64,000 nt of DNA, from assembly GCA_964644695.1 (NCBI GenBank), contig CAZXWN010000002.1, forward strand, positions 339,519 through 403,518. Direction: 5' to 3'. This document shows, piece after piece, positions 8,431-17,115 of this stretch; position 1 is the first letter of the stretch, and each line of letters opens with the position of its first letter. The DNA is from CAZXWN01 sp964644695 [NCBI: uncultured bacterium]. Lineage in GTDB: Bacteria > UBP4 > UBA4092. Position numbers and translations under genes: made by a program. The notes beneath the pieces are model-generated. The model had not been told where the DNA came from and made no database searches. It saw only the letters and a list, made by a program, of their open reading frames with translations.

Positions 8431-9958
8431 GGGGAAGATCCTCTTTAGTTTCCAAGATGGTAATCTGCATTTTACCCAGATACTCGAATAATCTATTCAT
8501 TTGGTCCAAATCACCTTCATACAGTTTTACATGAGTGGCATCCGCAACTTTTTGCCCAAAGGTGGGATCGACAGCAATCCAATGTCCTATCCACACTTCA
8601 TTCCAGGCATGATAATAAAAACCATTATTAACATAAACGACTCCAATGGCGATGCGAGTTGGAATACCTAATGACCTTGCTAATCCTGCATAAAGAACGG
8701 CATGTTCATTACAGTCACCCTGACGAGTCTTAGCTACATCAATGGCTGTTGGCATTCCAACTACGTACTTTTTCTGAATGTTTTTGTAGAGCCAATCTGT
8801 TAATAAGTCTGCCTGCTTTGCTGGGGTTTTCTCGTTACCAGTAATCTGTCGAGCCAAATTCGTTATATCCTTAGCATCCACTTGCACCAGAATGCTGCCT
8901 GATGTGTAAATTGAGAGGTGACCCGAGGAATCAGATTCTTTAGGCTTATTCAAAGAATCAATTAGAAGCGTTGTTGTTAGCAGGTTTGGATTACGACTTA
9001 GTACGATTTGCCGTGGTTTGCTATCCTGGATTGTACTTGGATTTATCCCGGTTAATTGGAGTTTTAACAACCGAGTATTTCTTGGATAAGGAATTATCCC
9101 TGTAACACTAACTTTCGATTGATTAATTATGTCTGTATGTTTTTTGGACTTTTCATTTTTAAGGATGGCTGTTGCTTCAGATTCTGATTCACTCATAGAT
9201 TCTAATTGGAGCCCTGCCAGATTGAAAGATTCCTTAAGTAATTCTCCCTTATCATTGATCCATGCTAACTGGGTATATCCAGCAAATCGTTCCTCAATTT
9301 TATAGGCTTCTTCTTTACGATTGCCAAAAGCAACACTTTCTTTACCGACAATCTCAATCTCCAAATCAGATAAGCTCATGGTACTGGGATCAAAAACGGG
9401 GACCCTGAAGATTTTCTTGACCGGAAACTTCTCCTGAAGTAGTAACAAATTAACAGCATTAGGTGAAAATGGGGGTTCTTTCAGGGTAATTGCTTGGTTT
9501 TGATTATTCAGTGCGCCCGATATATTAAGACGTAATAAATTCCTGTTATAGGTACCCACCAATTGAACAGAGCCGGAATTGGAATCCATTTTATACCGAA
9601 TCAATACCACTCTCAGGTCTTTGTTTAAAATAGTCTGGTCGTTCACGAAAATACGTTGGACCGTTCCACCCATATTCAAATTTATAAATGCTTCACTGGT
9701 GATGTCATACTTGGTTTGGACATAATTGGCACCACTTTTGACCACTGTTCGTGAATATCCAATCTTTTCGCCATTCAGATATAATCCACGCCATTCTTCT
9801 CTAAGGATTACTTGAGAGGGATCTGTAATTGATATCTTGGGGTCCATCTCCAATATAGAACGGGAGGAATGCCGATAATACAGAATCCCCATGAGAGTCA
9901 GCCATATGGCTGGAATAATCAAACTGATTATTATGTAATGCCATTTTATTTTTCTCAT
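8417..9958 (-). CDS. Membrane-anchored transglutaminase-like protein
   Basis: A 513-residue protein with one N-terminal membrane segment (residues 7-27) and a large extracytoplasmic part. The C-terminal third is a transglutaminase-like/cysteine protease fold (PF01841) with the complete triad: Cys in RQGDCNEHAVLYAGLARSLG, His in YYHAWNEVWIG and Asp in AVDPTFG. The N-terminal 330 residues have no motif I recognise; they look like beta-rich secreted sequence. It is the first gene of a three-gene operon, overlapping the ABC ATPase by 14 bases. Such proteins cleave or crosslink peptides; the partner transporter may export the substrate or be controlled by it. The ribosome site is weak (GGAT about 13 bases upstream). 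Confidence 0.82.
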   Translation of the reverse strand: MRKIKWHYIIISLIIPAIWLTLMGILYYRHSSRSILEMDPKISITDPSQVILREEWRGLYLNGEKIGYSRTVVKSGANYVQTKYDITSEAFINLNMGGTVQRIFVNDQTILNKDLRVVLIRYKMDSNSGSVQLVGTYNRNLLRLNISGALNNQNQAITLKEPPFSPNAVNLLLLQEKFPVKKIFRVPVFDPSTMSLSDLEIEIVGKESVAFGNRKEEAYKIEERFAGYTQLAWINDKGELLKESFNLAGLQLESMSESESEATAILKNEKSKKHTDIINQSKVSVTGIIPYPRNTRLLKLQLTGINPSTIQDSKPRQIVLSRNPNLLTTTLLIDSLNKPKESDSSGHLSIYTSGSILVQVDAKDITNLARQITGNEKTPAKQADLLTDWLYKNIQKKYVVGMPTAIDVAKTRQGDCNEHAVLYAGLARSLGIPTRIAIGVVYVNNGFYYHAWNEVWIGHWIAVDPTFGQKVADATHVKLYEGDLDQMNRLFEYLGKMQITILETKEDLPHGRN

Positions 9959-10074
9959 ATAAATGTGATCCGTTCGGCTCTGGAGTCTGATGGTGAGTAT
10001 ATCTGAATCCTAATTCATGAACAAGTGCCAAATCATAAATCAAAAACATCTATAATCTTAATAATAGGTTTTAT

Positions 10075-11436
10075 ATGAAATCGACTCCAAACATATTATT
10101 GATTAATCCCTGGATTTGTGACTTTGCTGCTTATGATCTGTGGATGAAACCCTTGGGGCTTCTGTATCTTGGCGGTCTGCTCATTAAAAATGGGTATTCG
10201 GTCCGGTTAGTCGACTGTCTTAACATGGATCATCCTGGGATGAAGAGTCAGGTGGCATATTCTTCTTCTTCAGAGCATGATTATTTTGGTGCACGGAAAC
10301 TGTACAAAGAAATTCTCCCTGTTCCTTCCGTATATGGAAATATTCATCGTCATTTCGGTCGTTATGGAATTACTGAAAAAATATTCAGGGAGATGGTTGT
10401 TGATGGTCCTAAACCAAAAGTGATTCTAGTTACTTCAATGATGACTTACTGGTATCCAGGTGTATTTGATGCAATTCGGATTATAAAAGAAATCTGGCCG
10501 GATGTGCCTGTTGTTTTAGGAGGGATTTATGCCACACTGTGTTCTGAGCATGCAAAATCATATTCTGGTGCTGATCATGTAATAACAGGTGAAGGGGAAA
10601 CACAGATTCTTACCTTGTGTGACCATATCACAGGACACATGTCATCCTGTTTTGTTGACCCGCAGGATTTGGAAAGTTTTCCAAGACCTGCCTGGGAATT
10701 AATGTCTCCATCAACTTATGCCTGCCTCTTAACCTCAAGAGGGTGTCCCTTCCATTGTAATTACTGTGCACATGATATGTTGGCGCCTGGATACAGGCGC
10801 CGCAGCTGGATGGATGTTTTTAATGAAATGGAATATTCCTATAAAAAGGGTATAAGGACCTTTGTTTTTTATGATGATGCACTTCTAATTACTCCAGAAA
10901 AGATGATTATCCCACTAATGGAGGAAGTGATAAAACGAAACTGGGAAATCACCTTCCATACACCCAATGGTCTCCATGTAAGGGAAATTACGCCTGATGT
11001 GGCGTCTCTGATGTATAGAAGTGGGTTTAAAACAATTCGGATCAGTCTTGAATCTAACAGGATAGATATTCAGAAGGCTTCCGACTTAAAAGCAACCAAT
11101 ACTCAATTTATCATGGCTTGCCAGGCTTTGCACCAGGCAGGCTTTTCCACAAAAGATATTGGTGTTTATCTGCTGGCAATGCTTCCGGGACAACATTTTC
11201 GTGAAGTAGAAGAAGCAATTCGATTTGTTATATCCAACGGTGCTTACCCCTATCTATGTGAATATACTCCCATACCGGGAACTCCCATGTTTAACGAGGC
11301 CTTAAAATATCAACCATTGCTTTCTGAGGAGCCTTTATTACAGAATAATTCTGCATTCCCGTGTTCCTGGGATTGTTTTACTAAAGAAGATTTGGACCGA
11401 TTGAAACATCTAAGGAGAGACCTTATCAATGCCTGA
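10075..11436 (+). CDS. B12-binding-domain radical SAM protein
   Basis: A 453-residue radical SAM enzyme. The N-terminal 190 residues have the Rossmann-like cobalamin-binding pattern (NPWICDFAAYDLWMKPLG, VVLGGIYATLC, HVITGEGE). The 4Fe-4S motif is C224-x3-C228-x2-C231 in SRGCPFHCNYCAH. The usual DxHxxG cobalamin ligand is not evident, as in many members of the BchE/P-methylase-like group. These enzymes methylate or rearrange diverse substrates, so the product cannot be named. Its stop overlaps the ATG of the next gene by eight bases, so it is coupled to a GT-C-like membrane protein and may modify a lipid or glycan in the same pathway. The ribosome site is weak. Confidence 0.85.
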   Translation: MKSTPNILLINPWICDFAAYDLWMKPLGLLYLGGLLIKNGYSVRLVDCLNMDHPGMKSQVAYSSSSEHDYFGARKLYKEILPVPSVYGNIHRHFGRYGITEKIFREMVVDGPKPKVILVTSMMTYWYPGVFDAIRIIKEIWPDVPVVLGGIYATLCSEHAKSYSGADHVITGEGETQILTLCDHITGHMSSCFVDPQDLESFPRPAWELMSPSTYACLLTSRGCPFHCNYCAHDMLAPGYRRRSWMDVFNEMEYSYKKGIRTFVFYDDALLITPEKMIIPLMEEVIKRNWEITFHTPNGLHVREITPDVASLMYRSGFKTIRISLESNRIDIQKASDLKATNTQFIMACQALHQAGFSTKDIGVYLLAMLPGQHFREVEEAIRFVISNGAYPYLCEYTPIPGTPMFNEALKYQPLLSEEPLLQNNSAFPCSWDCFTKEDLDRLKHLRRDLINA

Positions 11437-13201
11437 TATAACAAAACTGCCCCGTATGCTGATAATGCTGGTCCCGTTGTTGTTGGTTCTATGTTTTACC
11501 AAGTCGGATGTGGGCAGCCCTAATGATGCAGCGCGAATGGCTACTATTCAGGCACTAGGTGAACACTTTACCTTTAATCTGGACAATTCAATTCTGAAAT
11601 ATGATGTGGATATCCAGATGAGGAATGGGCATCGAATTTCTGATAAACCACCCATGCTCCAATTCCTGGGGGCTGTTTTGTATCGGCCTTTATATCTCAT
11701 GGGGATTACTTTCAATCATCACTATTCGTGGGTTTATTGGATACTTACTTTTTTATTATCAGGCGTTCCTTTTATTTTTCTGTGTTATTTGATCAATAAA
11801 TGGTTGGTATATTGTGGCTGTTTATCTGATAAATATATGCAATGGGTTGTGATTTGGTTAGGGACCTTGCTGCTTCCCTGGGCAGTAACTTTTAATAATC
11901 ATGTACTGACAGCGACATTGATTGCCAGTGGACTTACTTTGTTTCTGTATGATGCAAAGGTAGAAAAGGTCAAAGATGTTCAGTTTCTATGGTCTGGATT
12001 CTTACTTGCATTTGCTATTACCTTAGAATTGCCAACAGGTGGATTATCCTGGTTTTGTGGTTTGCTTTGGTTAGGTGTTATGAATCGGCGGCGACTGGGA
12101 TATTTCCTTGTGGGTTCATTGGTTCCTTTATTAATCCACGCTGCATTGAACATGACTCAAACAGGTGATTTGATTCCTGCCTATTTGCATAAAGAATATT
12201 ATCAGTTTGCCGGATCGTATTGGGGTAGTCCACAAGCTTACCAGAGATTGTTTGGGAAGAACATCTTAACGCAGTATTTCCATATGTTATTTGGATATCG
12301 GGGTTTATTTTTATTTTGCCCGGTATTAATTTTAGGTGGAATTGAAATTATCAGGGCGTGGAGAAACCGGGATGTCTTCTGGAGTATTTGGGGAATAATA
12401 GCTGTTTTTACTTTGACAGGGACACTAACTTCTTATGCAATCCAAATCAGTGATTTTGGTGGAGGAAGTTATGGACTGCGTTGGGTGGTTGCTCTGATAC
12501 CCTTATGGTTATTGCCTTCTCTTTGTTGGTTCTCGCGGCCGCATCAGAAAATTTACCAATCTGTTGCTTACGGTTTGGTGGGGCTCTCTATTTTCTTTTC
12601 TATGATTGGTCTGTATAATCCCTGGCCACAAAATGCTCTGACTCCCAGTCCAATTCTGGAAAATATTTCATATATGACTTTTGTTCCTAACAGTTCTATG
12701 CAGGGAATTGCAGAAGGAATCATTGAAACAACATCTCTGGATAAAGGCTTGGCCTATTACGAACTGGGTCGAGAATGTTGGAAAAGGGAAGAGTTTACAG
12801 AGGCTGTTCGTTATATGGATTTAGCCCTGATACATAAACCTGGAGACACCCAATATCTTTATCAATTGGGAATATTACTGGATATGAGTAGTCAATTCAA
12901 TCGTGCCAGTGAGGTTTTTGAGGCCCTTTTGAAGAAGGAACCTGATAATGTGGGTGCCATGAATAATTATGCTGCTATGAAGATCAAACAGGGACAATAT
13001 GATGAAGCTATCAAATTATATGAAAAAGCCTTGTCTTACGACCCGGAGCGTTTTGTCAGTTTGACGGGATTAGCCCAAATCTATTTGAAAATGAATCAGC
13101 CGGAGAAAGCCGCTCCTCTGATCCATAAAGCGGCCAGGCTCCGGCCTGATGATGCTCAAGCCCAGAGCCTGGATGTTTATCTTCAAAATACGGTTAAATA
13201 A
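11429..13201 (+). CDS. GT-C-like polytopic membrane protein with C-terminal TPR domain
   Basis: A 590-residue protein with about ten membrane segments (residues 8 to about 400) and four TPR-like repeats (about 430-590). Near the N-terminus the strings SPNDAARMATIQAL (D33) and SDKPPMLQFLG (72-75 DKPP) match the acidic first-loop residue and the KPP segment of GT-C glycosyltransferases of the PMT/ArnT kind, which use polyprenyl-phosphate sugars. The match is by pattern only. It is translationally coupled to the radical SAM gene. The membrane-plus-TPR plan is shared with the two O-antigen-ligase-like proteins at 2-6 kb. It ends six bases from the convergent GH20 gene. Confidence 0.68.
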   Translation: MPDITKLPRMLIMLVPLLLVLCFTKSDVGSPNDAARMATIQALGEHFTFNLDNSILKYDVDIQMRNGHRISDKPPMLQFLGAVLYRPLYLMGITFNHHYSWVYWILTFLLSGVPFIFLCYLINKWLVYCGCLSDKYMQWVVIWLGTLLLPWAVTFNNHVLTATLIASGLTLFLYDAKVEKVKDVQFLWSGFLLAFAITLELPTGGLSWFCGLLWLGVMNRRRLGYFLVGSLVPLLIHAALNMTQTGDLIPAYLHKEYYQFAGSYWGSPQAYQRLFGKNILTQYFHMLFGYRGLFLFCPVLILGGIEIIRAWRNRDVFWSIWGIIAVFTLTGTLTSYAIQISDFGGGSYGLRWVVALIPLWLLPSLCWFSRPHQKIYQSVAYGLVGLSIFFSMIGLYNPWPQNALTPSPILENISYMTFVPNSSMQGIAEGIIETTSLDKGLAYYELGRECWKREEFTEAVRYMDLALIHKPGDTQYLYQLGILLDMSSQFNRASEVFEALLKKEPDNVGAMNNYAAMKIKQGQYDEAIKLYEKALSYDPERFVSLTGLAQIYLKMNQPEKAAPLIHKAARLRPDDAQAQSLDVYLQNTVK

Positions 13202-13207
13202 AAGAAC

Positions 13208-16060
13208 TTACAGATTAACACCTGTGAGTCCCAGTAGTACCGGAGCTGCCTCGGTATTGTAAGACTTAATGGTTACAGATTTTATGGGTTTTTCAGGGGA
13301 GGGATTTGTCCAGATTAACTCCCGAACACCTACCGGCATTCCAGCCCGACTGAATCCTTTCCATACCACTCGTGTATCTCTGCTTCCAAATACATCGTCG
13401 AAAGACCAGAGGTTTTCCCAGTAAATCAACTTTTTAACGGCACTGGAACCATCCTGATATTGAATTTGGATTTCACCGCATTCCTTATTTTTCTGAGTTG
13501 GATAAATAGAGTTGATCAGAAATCTGAGTTCAGAAGCTTTCTGGTTATTTAACGGAATATCGACTGTTGCCGGGAAGTTTCCCTTGGGGTTAAATAATCC
13601 GGACAATAAAACAGCGGATTGTCCTTTTTTATTTCTGGAAATCTTGAAGCAAGTTTCACCAAACCGATTTTGTTTAATGGGGAAAGCCGATAAATCATGT
13701 TGTGGTCCATAGCCAGCCCAACCTGACAGTTTTGTGTTATCTGCCAACGAACGATTCACCAGTGAGCTTAAATCCACCATAAAACCACTGTGTGTGTCTT
13801 GTCTCGGTTTTTTCTGGAACCAGACATCAATAAACTCCTGTGACGGAGTCCAGTCTAAATCTTTGATTTGCTTATCCTCACCTGTCCAGGCATAATGCCC
13901 GGCGATAATGAAATTCCACCACTGGTGCCAGGTACTTGGATATTTTTCCTGGAAGGTCAGGGAATGACCGGCCCAAGTACTCTGAAGATGTCCCATAGTA
14001 TTGAAAATATAATTAGCACGGGCCAGATTCCGAATATCATTGGGCATGTACCATGAACATCCAATGACTCTGAAGCCTTCATTTTTCCAGACAGTTAATG
14101 AAGAATAGAGTTCAGGTTTAACCGGAGCATAATGCCAGTCGGTAATAATAATCTCTTTGGAAAGTCCATCCCGGCGTTTTTTCGATTCTTCAAGGGAGGG
14201 TGCATTGGCAGCATCTGGGGCTTCACCCTTAGCTAGAAAAACATCTGACCACATCATTGTTTCAATTCCGCGATCTTTCAGCCAGGCATGATAAGTACTG
14301 GCTTCACCTAAAATAATGTCGGTATCTGACTTGCCGGGTTGATGGCGGCAGAGAGGTCCACCACCTTTCAGTTCAATTTCATCCATATTGATGTGGAAAT
14401 ATTTAGGTTTGAATAGTTTGATGGCCTCATCCATGACGTTAAAGATAAACTCGTGTGCTTTAGGATTTGCAGCACAGTAGAGGTTGATATCTTTAACGGT
14501 TGAATCTTCAGCAAAATCCATATTTTGATTGTTTGTGAAAAGCCATTCTCCATGACCATAAGTTTGTAAACAGGGGATAATCTCGACAAAGTGTTTTTGT
14601 GCAACTTCGGCGACTGCCATACCCTCTTTCAACGCCATTGACTTCTCAGGATGGGCATTTGCTGTTGCAGAGTCCCATATCAGAAAATCTGTTTGCCATA
14701 CCCAATAGTTGAGTTTATATCGACCCCAAATATCTTCAGCAAATTTCAACATTGCCTTGTTATCATCATGACTGGTGAAGGTGTGATATCCACGGAAATC
14801 CATTGAAGGGTAATCTGTAATTTCAGCTCCCTTAATAAAGGCACCCTTTGGATTGACTTTGATCATTTGAAGTAAGCTGGTCAAACCATAAAATACACCT
14901 TTACTGTCGTGCCCGCTGACTCGAACCAAGTTCTTCCCTGAAGATATGCGGTAACCTTCTTTATGGGGAGGAATTGGAACAGATGGTGGGTTCTCTAAAA
15001 TAATGATGTTGTCTCGGGTCTTGAGAGGAGGGGTGTCCCAGACGACCTGAGGGGTGATGTTATAAATTGTGTTCAGGTCGCGTAGGAAAAAATTAACGGC
15101 ATTTTCCATATTGGAGTCAGATTTTTTTCCAGCATAGATGACAGTTTTGGAATTAAGTGGAAATAAAGTTTGGGTCCATACTATCTTCTTGGGTGTAGGA
15201 ACGATGGCTGATTTCTCATAATTGGGGGCCAATATGTCCGATTGGGTGGTTAGTTTTGTTTTTCCCGTTAAAGTGGATTGAGAGAGTTGGGTACTTAATT
15301 TCTCAGGAAATTGAATGGTCATCTTGTAGGAAAGATGTTTTCCTTCCTCAATATCTCTTTCCAGACGGCCTAACCAGAACCAGGGTTCCCCATATTGTGA
15401 CCACTGGGCTTTCCGGTGATCAAAAAGAATAAAATCATCTTCCGTATCGGTTGATAGAGTGATTGGACCTAATGCTGAGTAAATAGTCATTGATTTAAAG
15501 GCTCGGCCATAAGTGCTTTCAGCAATATCAGCAATGCCACCTGGATCTTTACAGGGTGCATCTACGGGAATAATGCCATTAAAGGTGGATATCCCATCAT
15601 AAACACTGTATTTCCGTCCGATAAATGCAATTGCATTTAAGCTTCCGATAGACCATTCATACACACCGGGATCACTTTTCGGGATGATGAACTCTAATTC
15701 AGTTCTGTAGGTATTGTTGGGAAGCAGGATAAATACTTCTGTTCCTTTGATATAGTCTTGTTTTGGACTGGGTAACTCATGATGCAGTGTGATTTTCTTA
15801 CCGCCCTGATAGTCTTCAATCGTAGCGTTTTTTATTAAATCTGGCTGATAAATTGCTCCATAATGATGTCCGGCCCACATGGGTTTGGCAACCCAGAATG
15901 CGGAGTCCTTCATCATTGGAACTCCAAAAACAGTCAGACTGGCACCATTTTCTTTGGTGTAGACAAACTCCATTTGTCCTACTTTCTGGACAATTCGGTC
16001 ATTTGCAGCATTCGCCAGGGTCAGGCAGCCCATTAATAAGAAAATTATAAGTACGCGCAT
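13208..16060 (-). CDS. Secreted GH20-like beta-N-acetylhexosaminidase
   Basis: A 950-residue exported protein with a signal peptide cleaved near residue 19 (TLANA-AND). Residues about 20-260 form a beta-rich N-terminal region. About 285-415 match the GH20b chitobiase-type domain, ending in YRISSGKNLVRVSGHDSKG. From 418 (DFRGYHTFTSHDD) the GH20-like TIM barrel begins. The catalytic Asp-Glu pair is D560-E561 in HINMDE; GH20 enzymes normally read HxGGDE, so both acids are kept but the two glycines are N and M. Residues after about 760 form a C-terminal beta-domain, perhaps carbohydrate-binding. Likely substrates are terminal GlcNAc or GalNAc residues. A 14-bp palindrome lies 58 bases upstream. 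Confidence 0.75.
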   Translation of the reverse strand: MRVLIIFLLMGCLTLANAANDRIVQKVGQMEFVYTKENGASLTVFGVPMMKDSAFWVAKPMWAGHHYGAIYQPDLIKNATIEDYQGGKKITLHHELPSPKQDYIKGTEVFILLPNNTYRTELEFIIPKSDPGVYEWSIGSLNAIAFIGRKYSVYDGISTFNGIIPVDAPCKDPGGIADIAESTYGRAFKSMTIYSALGPITLSTDTEDDFILFDHRKAQWSQYGEPWFWLGRLERDIEEGKHLSYKMTIQFPEKLSTQLSQSTLTGKTKLTTQSDILAPNYEKSAIVPTPKKIVWTQTLFPLNSKTVIYAGKKSDSNMENAVNFFLRDLNTIYNITPQVVWDTPPLKTRDNIIILENPPSVPIPPHKEGYRISSGKNLVRVSGHDSKGVFYGLTSLLQMIKVNPKGAFIKGAEITDYPSMDFRGYHTFTSHDDNKAMLKFAEDIWGRYKLNYWVWQTDFLIWDSATANAHPEKSMALKEGMAVAEVAQKHFVEIIPCLQTYGHGEWLFTNNQNMDFAEDSTVKDINLYCAANPKAHEFIFNVMDEAIKLFKPKYFHINMDEIELKGGGPLCRHQPGKSDTDIILGEASTYHAWLKDRGIETMMWSDVFLAKGEAPDAANAPSLEESKKRRDGLSKEIIITDWHYAPVKPELYSSLTVWKNEGFRVIGCSWYMPNDIRNLARANYIFNTMGHLQSTWAGHSLTFQEKYPSTWHQWWNFIIAGHYAWTGEDKQIKDLDWTPSQEFIDVWFQKKPRQDTHSGFMVDLSSLVNRSLADNTKLSGWAGYGPQHDLSAFPIKQNRFGETCFKISRNKKGQSAVLLSGLFNPKGNFPATVDIPLNNQKASELRFLINSIYPTQKNKECGEIQIQYQDGSSAVKKLIYWENLWSFDDVFGSRDTRVVWKGFSRAGMPVGVRELIWTNPSPEKPIKSVTIKSYNTEAAPVLLGLTGVNL

Positions 16061-16117
16061 GAAATCCTTCCCTTTCTTTTACCCATAACAGTTTGTTGTA
16101 GAAATTATAAATTACTT

Positions 16118-16131
16118 TGCACTCGAGTGCA
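16118..16131. promoter_or_regulatory. 14-bp perfect palindrome, possible operator
   Basis: TGCACTCGAGTGCA is a perfect palindrome with a central CG, located in the divergent gap between the GH20 gene (58 bases downstream on the minus strand) and the YhhN-family gene (about 130 bases downstream on the plus strand). The size, symmetry and CpG centre resemble LacI-family operators. No regulator gene lies next to it and no promoter boxes can be fitted with confidence, so the role is inferred. Confidence 0.35.
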
Positions 16132-16263
16132 CTAAAATTAAAAGCTAGCAATGGGTGTTCATAAAACAGGGACGGAATATATCATTGAGGATACTGAAGT
16201 AAGGTAAAATCCTTTTCAGAAAAAGATTGTTATGATGACTCGTAAAAGGGTATGATTACTTTC

Positions 16264-16950
16264 ATGGGTAAAAAAGCTATAAACATATTTGGATATGTCG
16301 TTCTTATTGTCAGTTGCATTGGTATTGCCATTGGAATGGTATTGGATTGGGAACGATGGGTATGGTGGACAAAACCATGGATTGCTCCCTCTATTATGTT
16401 GATTTTCTGGGCTGGGTGGAAACGATCCGAGGATTTGGTGTTTTGGCATATTATCATCGGACTGTTGTTTTCGTGGATGGGTGACTTATTCTTAATGATT
16501 CCAAAGGAATTCCTTAATGGGGAAATATTGGGAATCAGCAGTTTTAGTTTGGCCATGATAAATTACATTTCCGCCTTCTATTATGATGGAGGATATTGGG
16601 GGAAGGATTGTGTTCTCTATCGTCAACCCCAATGGTTGATTGGAGTTGTAACGGCTGTTATTGTTGGTATTTTCTTGATTAGTAAGCATTTTACCGGTTT
16701 ACTGGGAATTCTGGTGCCGATGTATGCCGTTCTTTTACCCGGAATGATGTTGATTGCCGTTAATCGAAGGGGCAGGGTTCCTGATATCGGTTATTTTAGA
16801 GTGGCTCGAGGTGCGATGCTATTTGTTGTGGCGGATGTTTTTCTGGCTTTTCTGGAGATTTATTGTCCTATCCGATATGGGCATATACCCATGATGGCTG
16901 GTTATGTGGCGGCACAATATATGATTGCAACAGGTCTGTTAAAACGGTAA
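16264..16950 (+). CDS. YhhN/TMEM86-family membrane protein (lysoplasmalogenase-like)
   Basis: A membrane protein of about 228 residues with seven to eight segments. The strings LLFSWMGDLFLMIP and the acidic residue in FVVADVFLAF fit the YhhN family, whose characterised members cleave the vinyl ether of lysoplasmalogens. The activity here is not shown. Two in-frame ATGs compete: 16252 sits one base after AAAAGGG, too close for a ribosome site, while 16264 gives a spacing of 13, so I prefer 16264. The gene stands alone. The 47-nt palindromic repeat at 16978 begins 27 bases after its stop and could end its transcript. Confidence 0.75.
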   Translation: MGKKAINIFGYVVLIVSCIGIAIGMVLDWERWVWWTKPWIAPSIMLIFWAGWKRSEDLVFWHIIIGLLFSWMGDLFLMIPKEFLNGEILGISSFSLAMINYISAFYYDGGYWGKDCVLYRQPQWLIGVVTAVIVGIFLISKHFTGLLGILVPMYAVLLPGMMLIAVNRRGRVPDIGYFRVARGAMLFVVADVFLAFLEIYCPIRYGHIPMMAGYVAAQYMIATGLLKR

Positions 16951-16977
16951 TTATTTCCATTCAAACCCACCTGATTT

Positions 16978-17024
16978 ACGAATCATCCACGGAGCTGTTC
17001 CGAGCAACTCCGTGGATGATTCGT
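16978..17024. repeat. 47-nt palindromic element, copy 1
   Basis: A perfect 17-bp inverted repeat (16978-16994 against 17008-17024) encloses the loop CTGTTCCGAGCAA. Elements of the same 47-nt length and alignable sequence occur at 31747-31793 and 56896-56942. The shared core is ACGGAGCTGYTCCGAGCAA followed by TCCGT. This copy is the most symmetric. It lies between convergent genes, 27 bases after the YhhN-family stop, and is followed by TTTT, so it could also act as a terminator. Confidence 0.72.
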
Positions 17025-17061
17025 TTTCGGATAGGACTCTTAAATTAATGGATATACAAAA

Positions 17062-17087
17062 AAAAGGCTGCCTGAAGGCAGCCTTTT
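17062..17087. terminator. Bidirectional intrinsic terminator
   Basis: An 11-bp perfect stem (AAAAGGCTGCC with GGCAGCCTTTT) and a TGAA tetraloop, with A and T runs on both sides. It lies between the convergent YhhN-family and PafA-like genes and can serve both. Confidence 0.88.
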
Positions 17088-17115
17088 CAATAATTTTTAT
17101 AAATATCGGGGAATC

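Noticed and set aside
16003-16060. Lipobox (LLMGC) in the GH20 product
   Set aside because: The methionine at -2 is unusual and a normal signal peptidase I site ANA-AND lies just after it; type I export is more likely.
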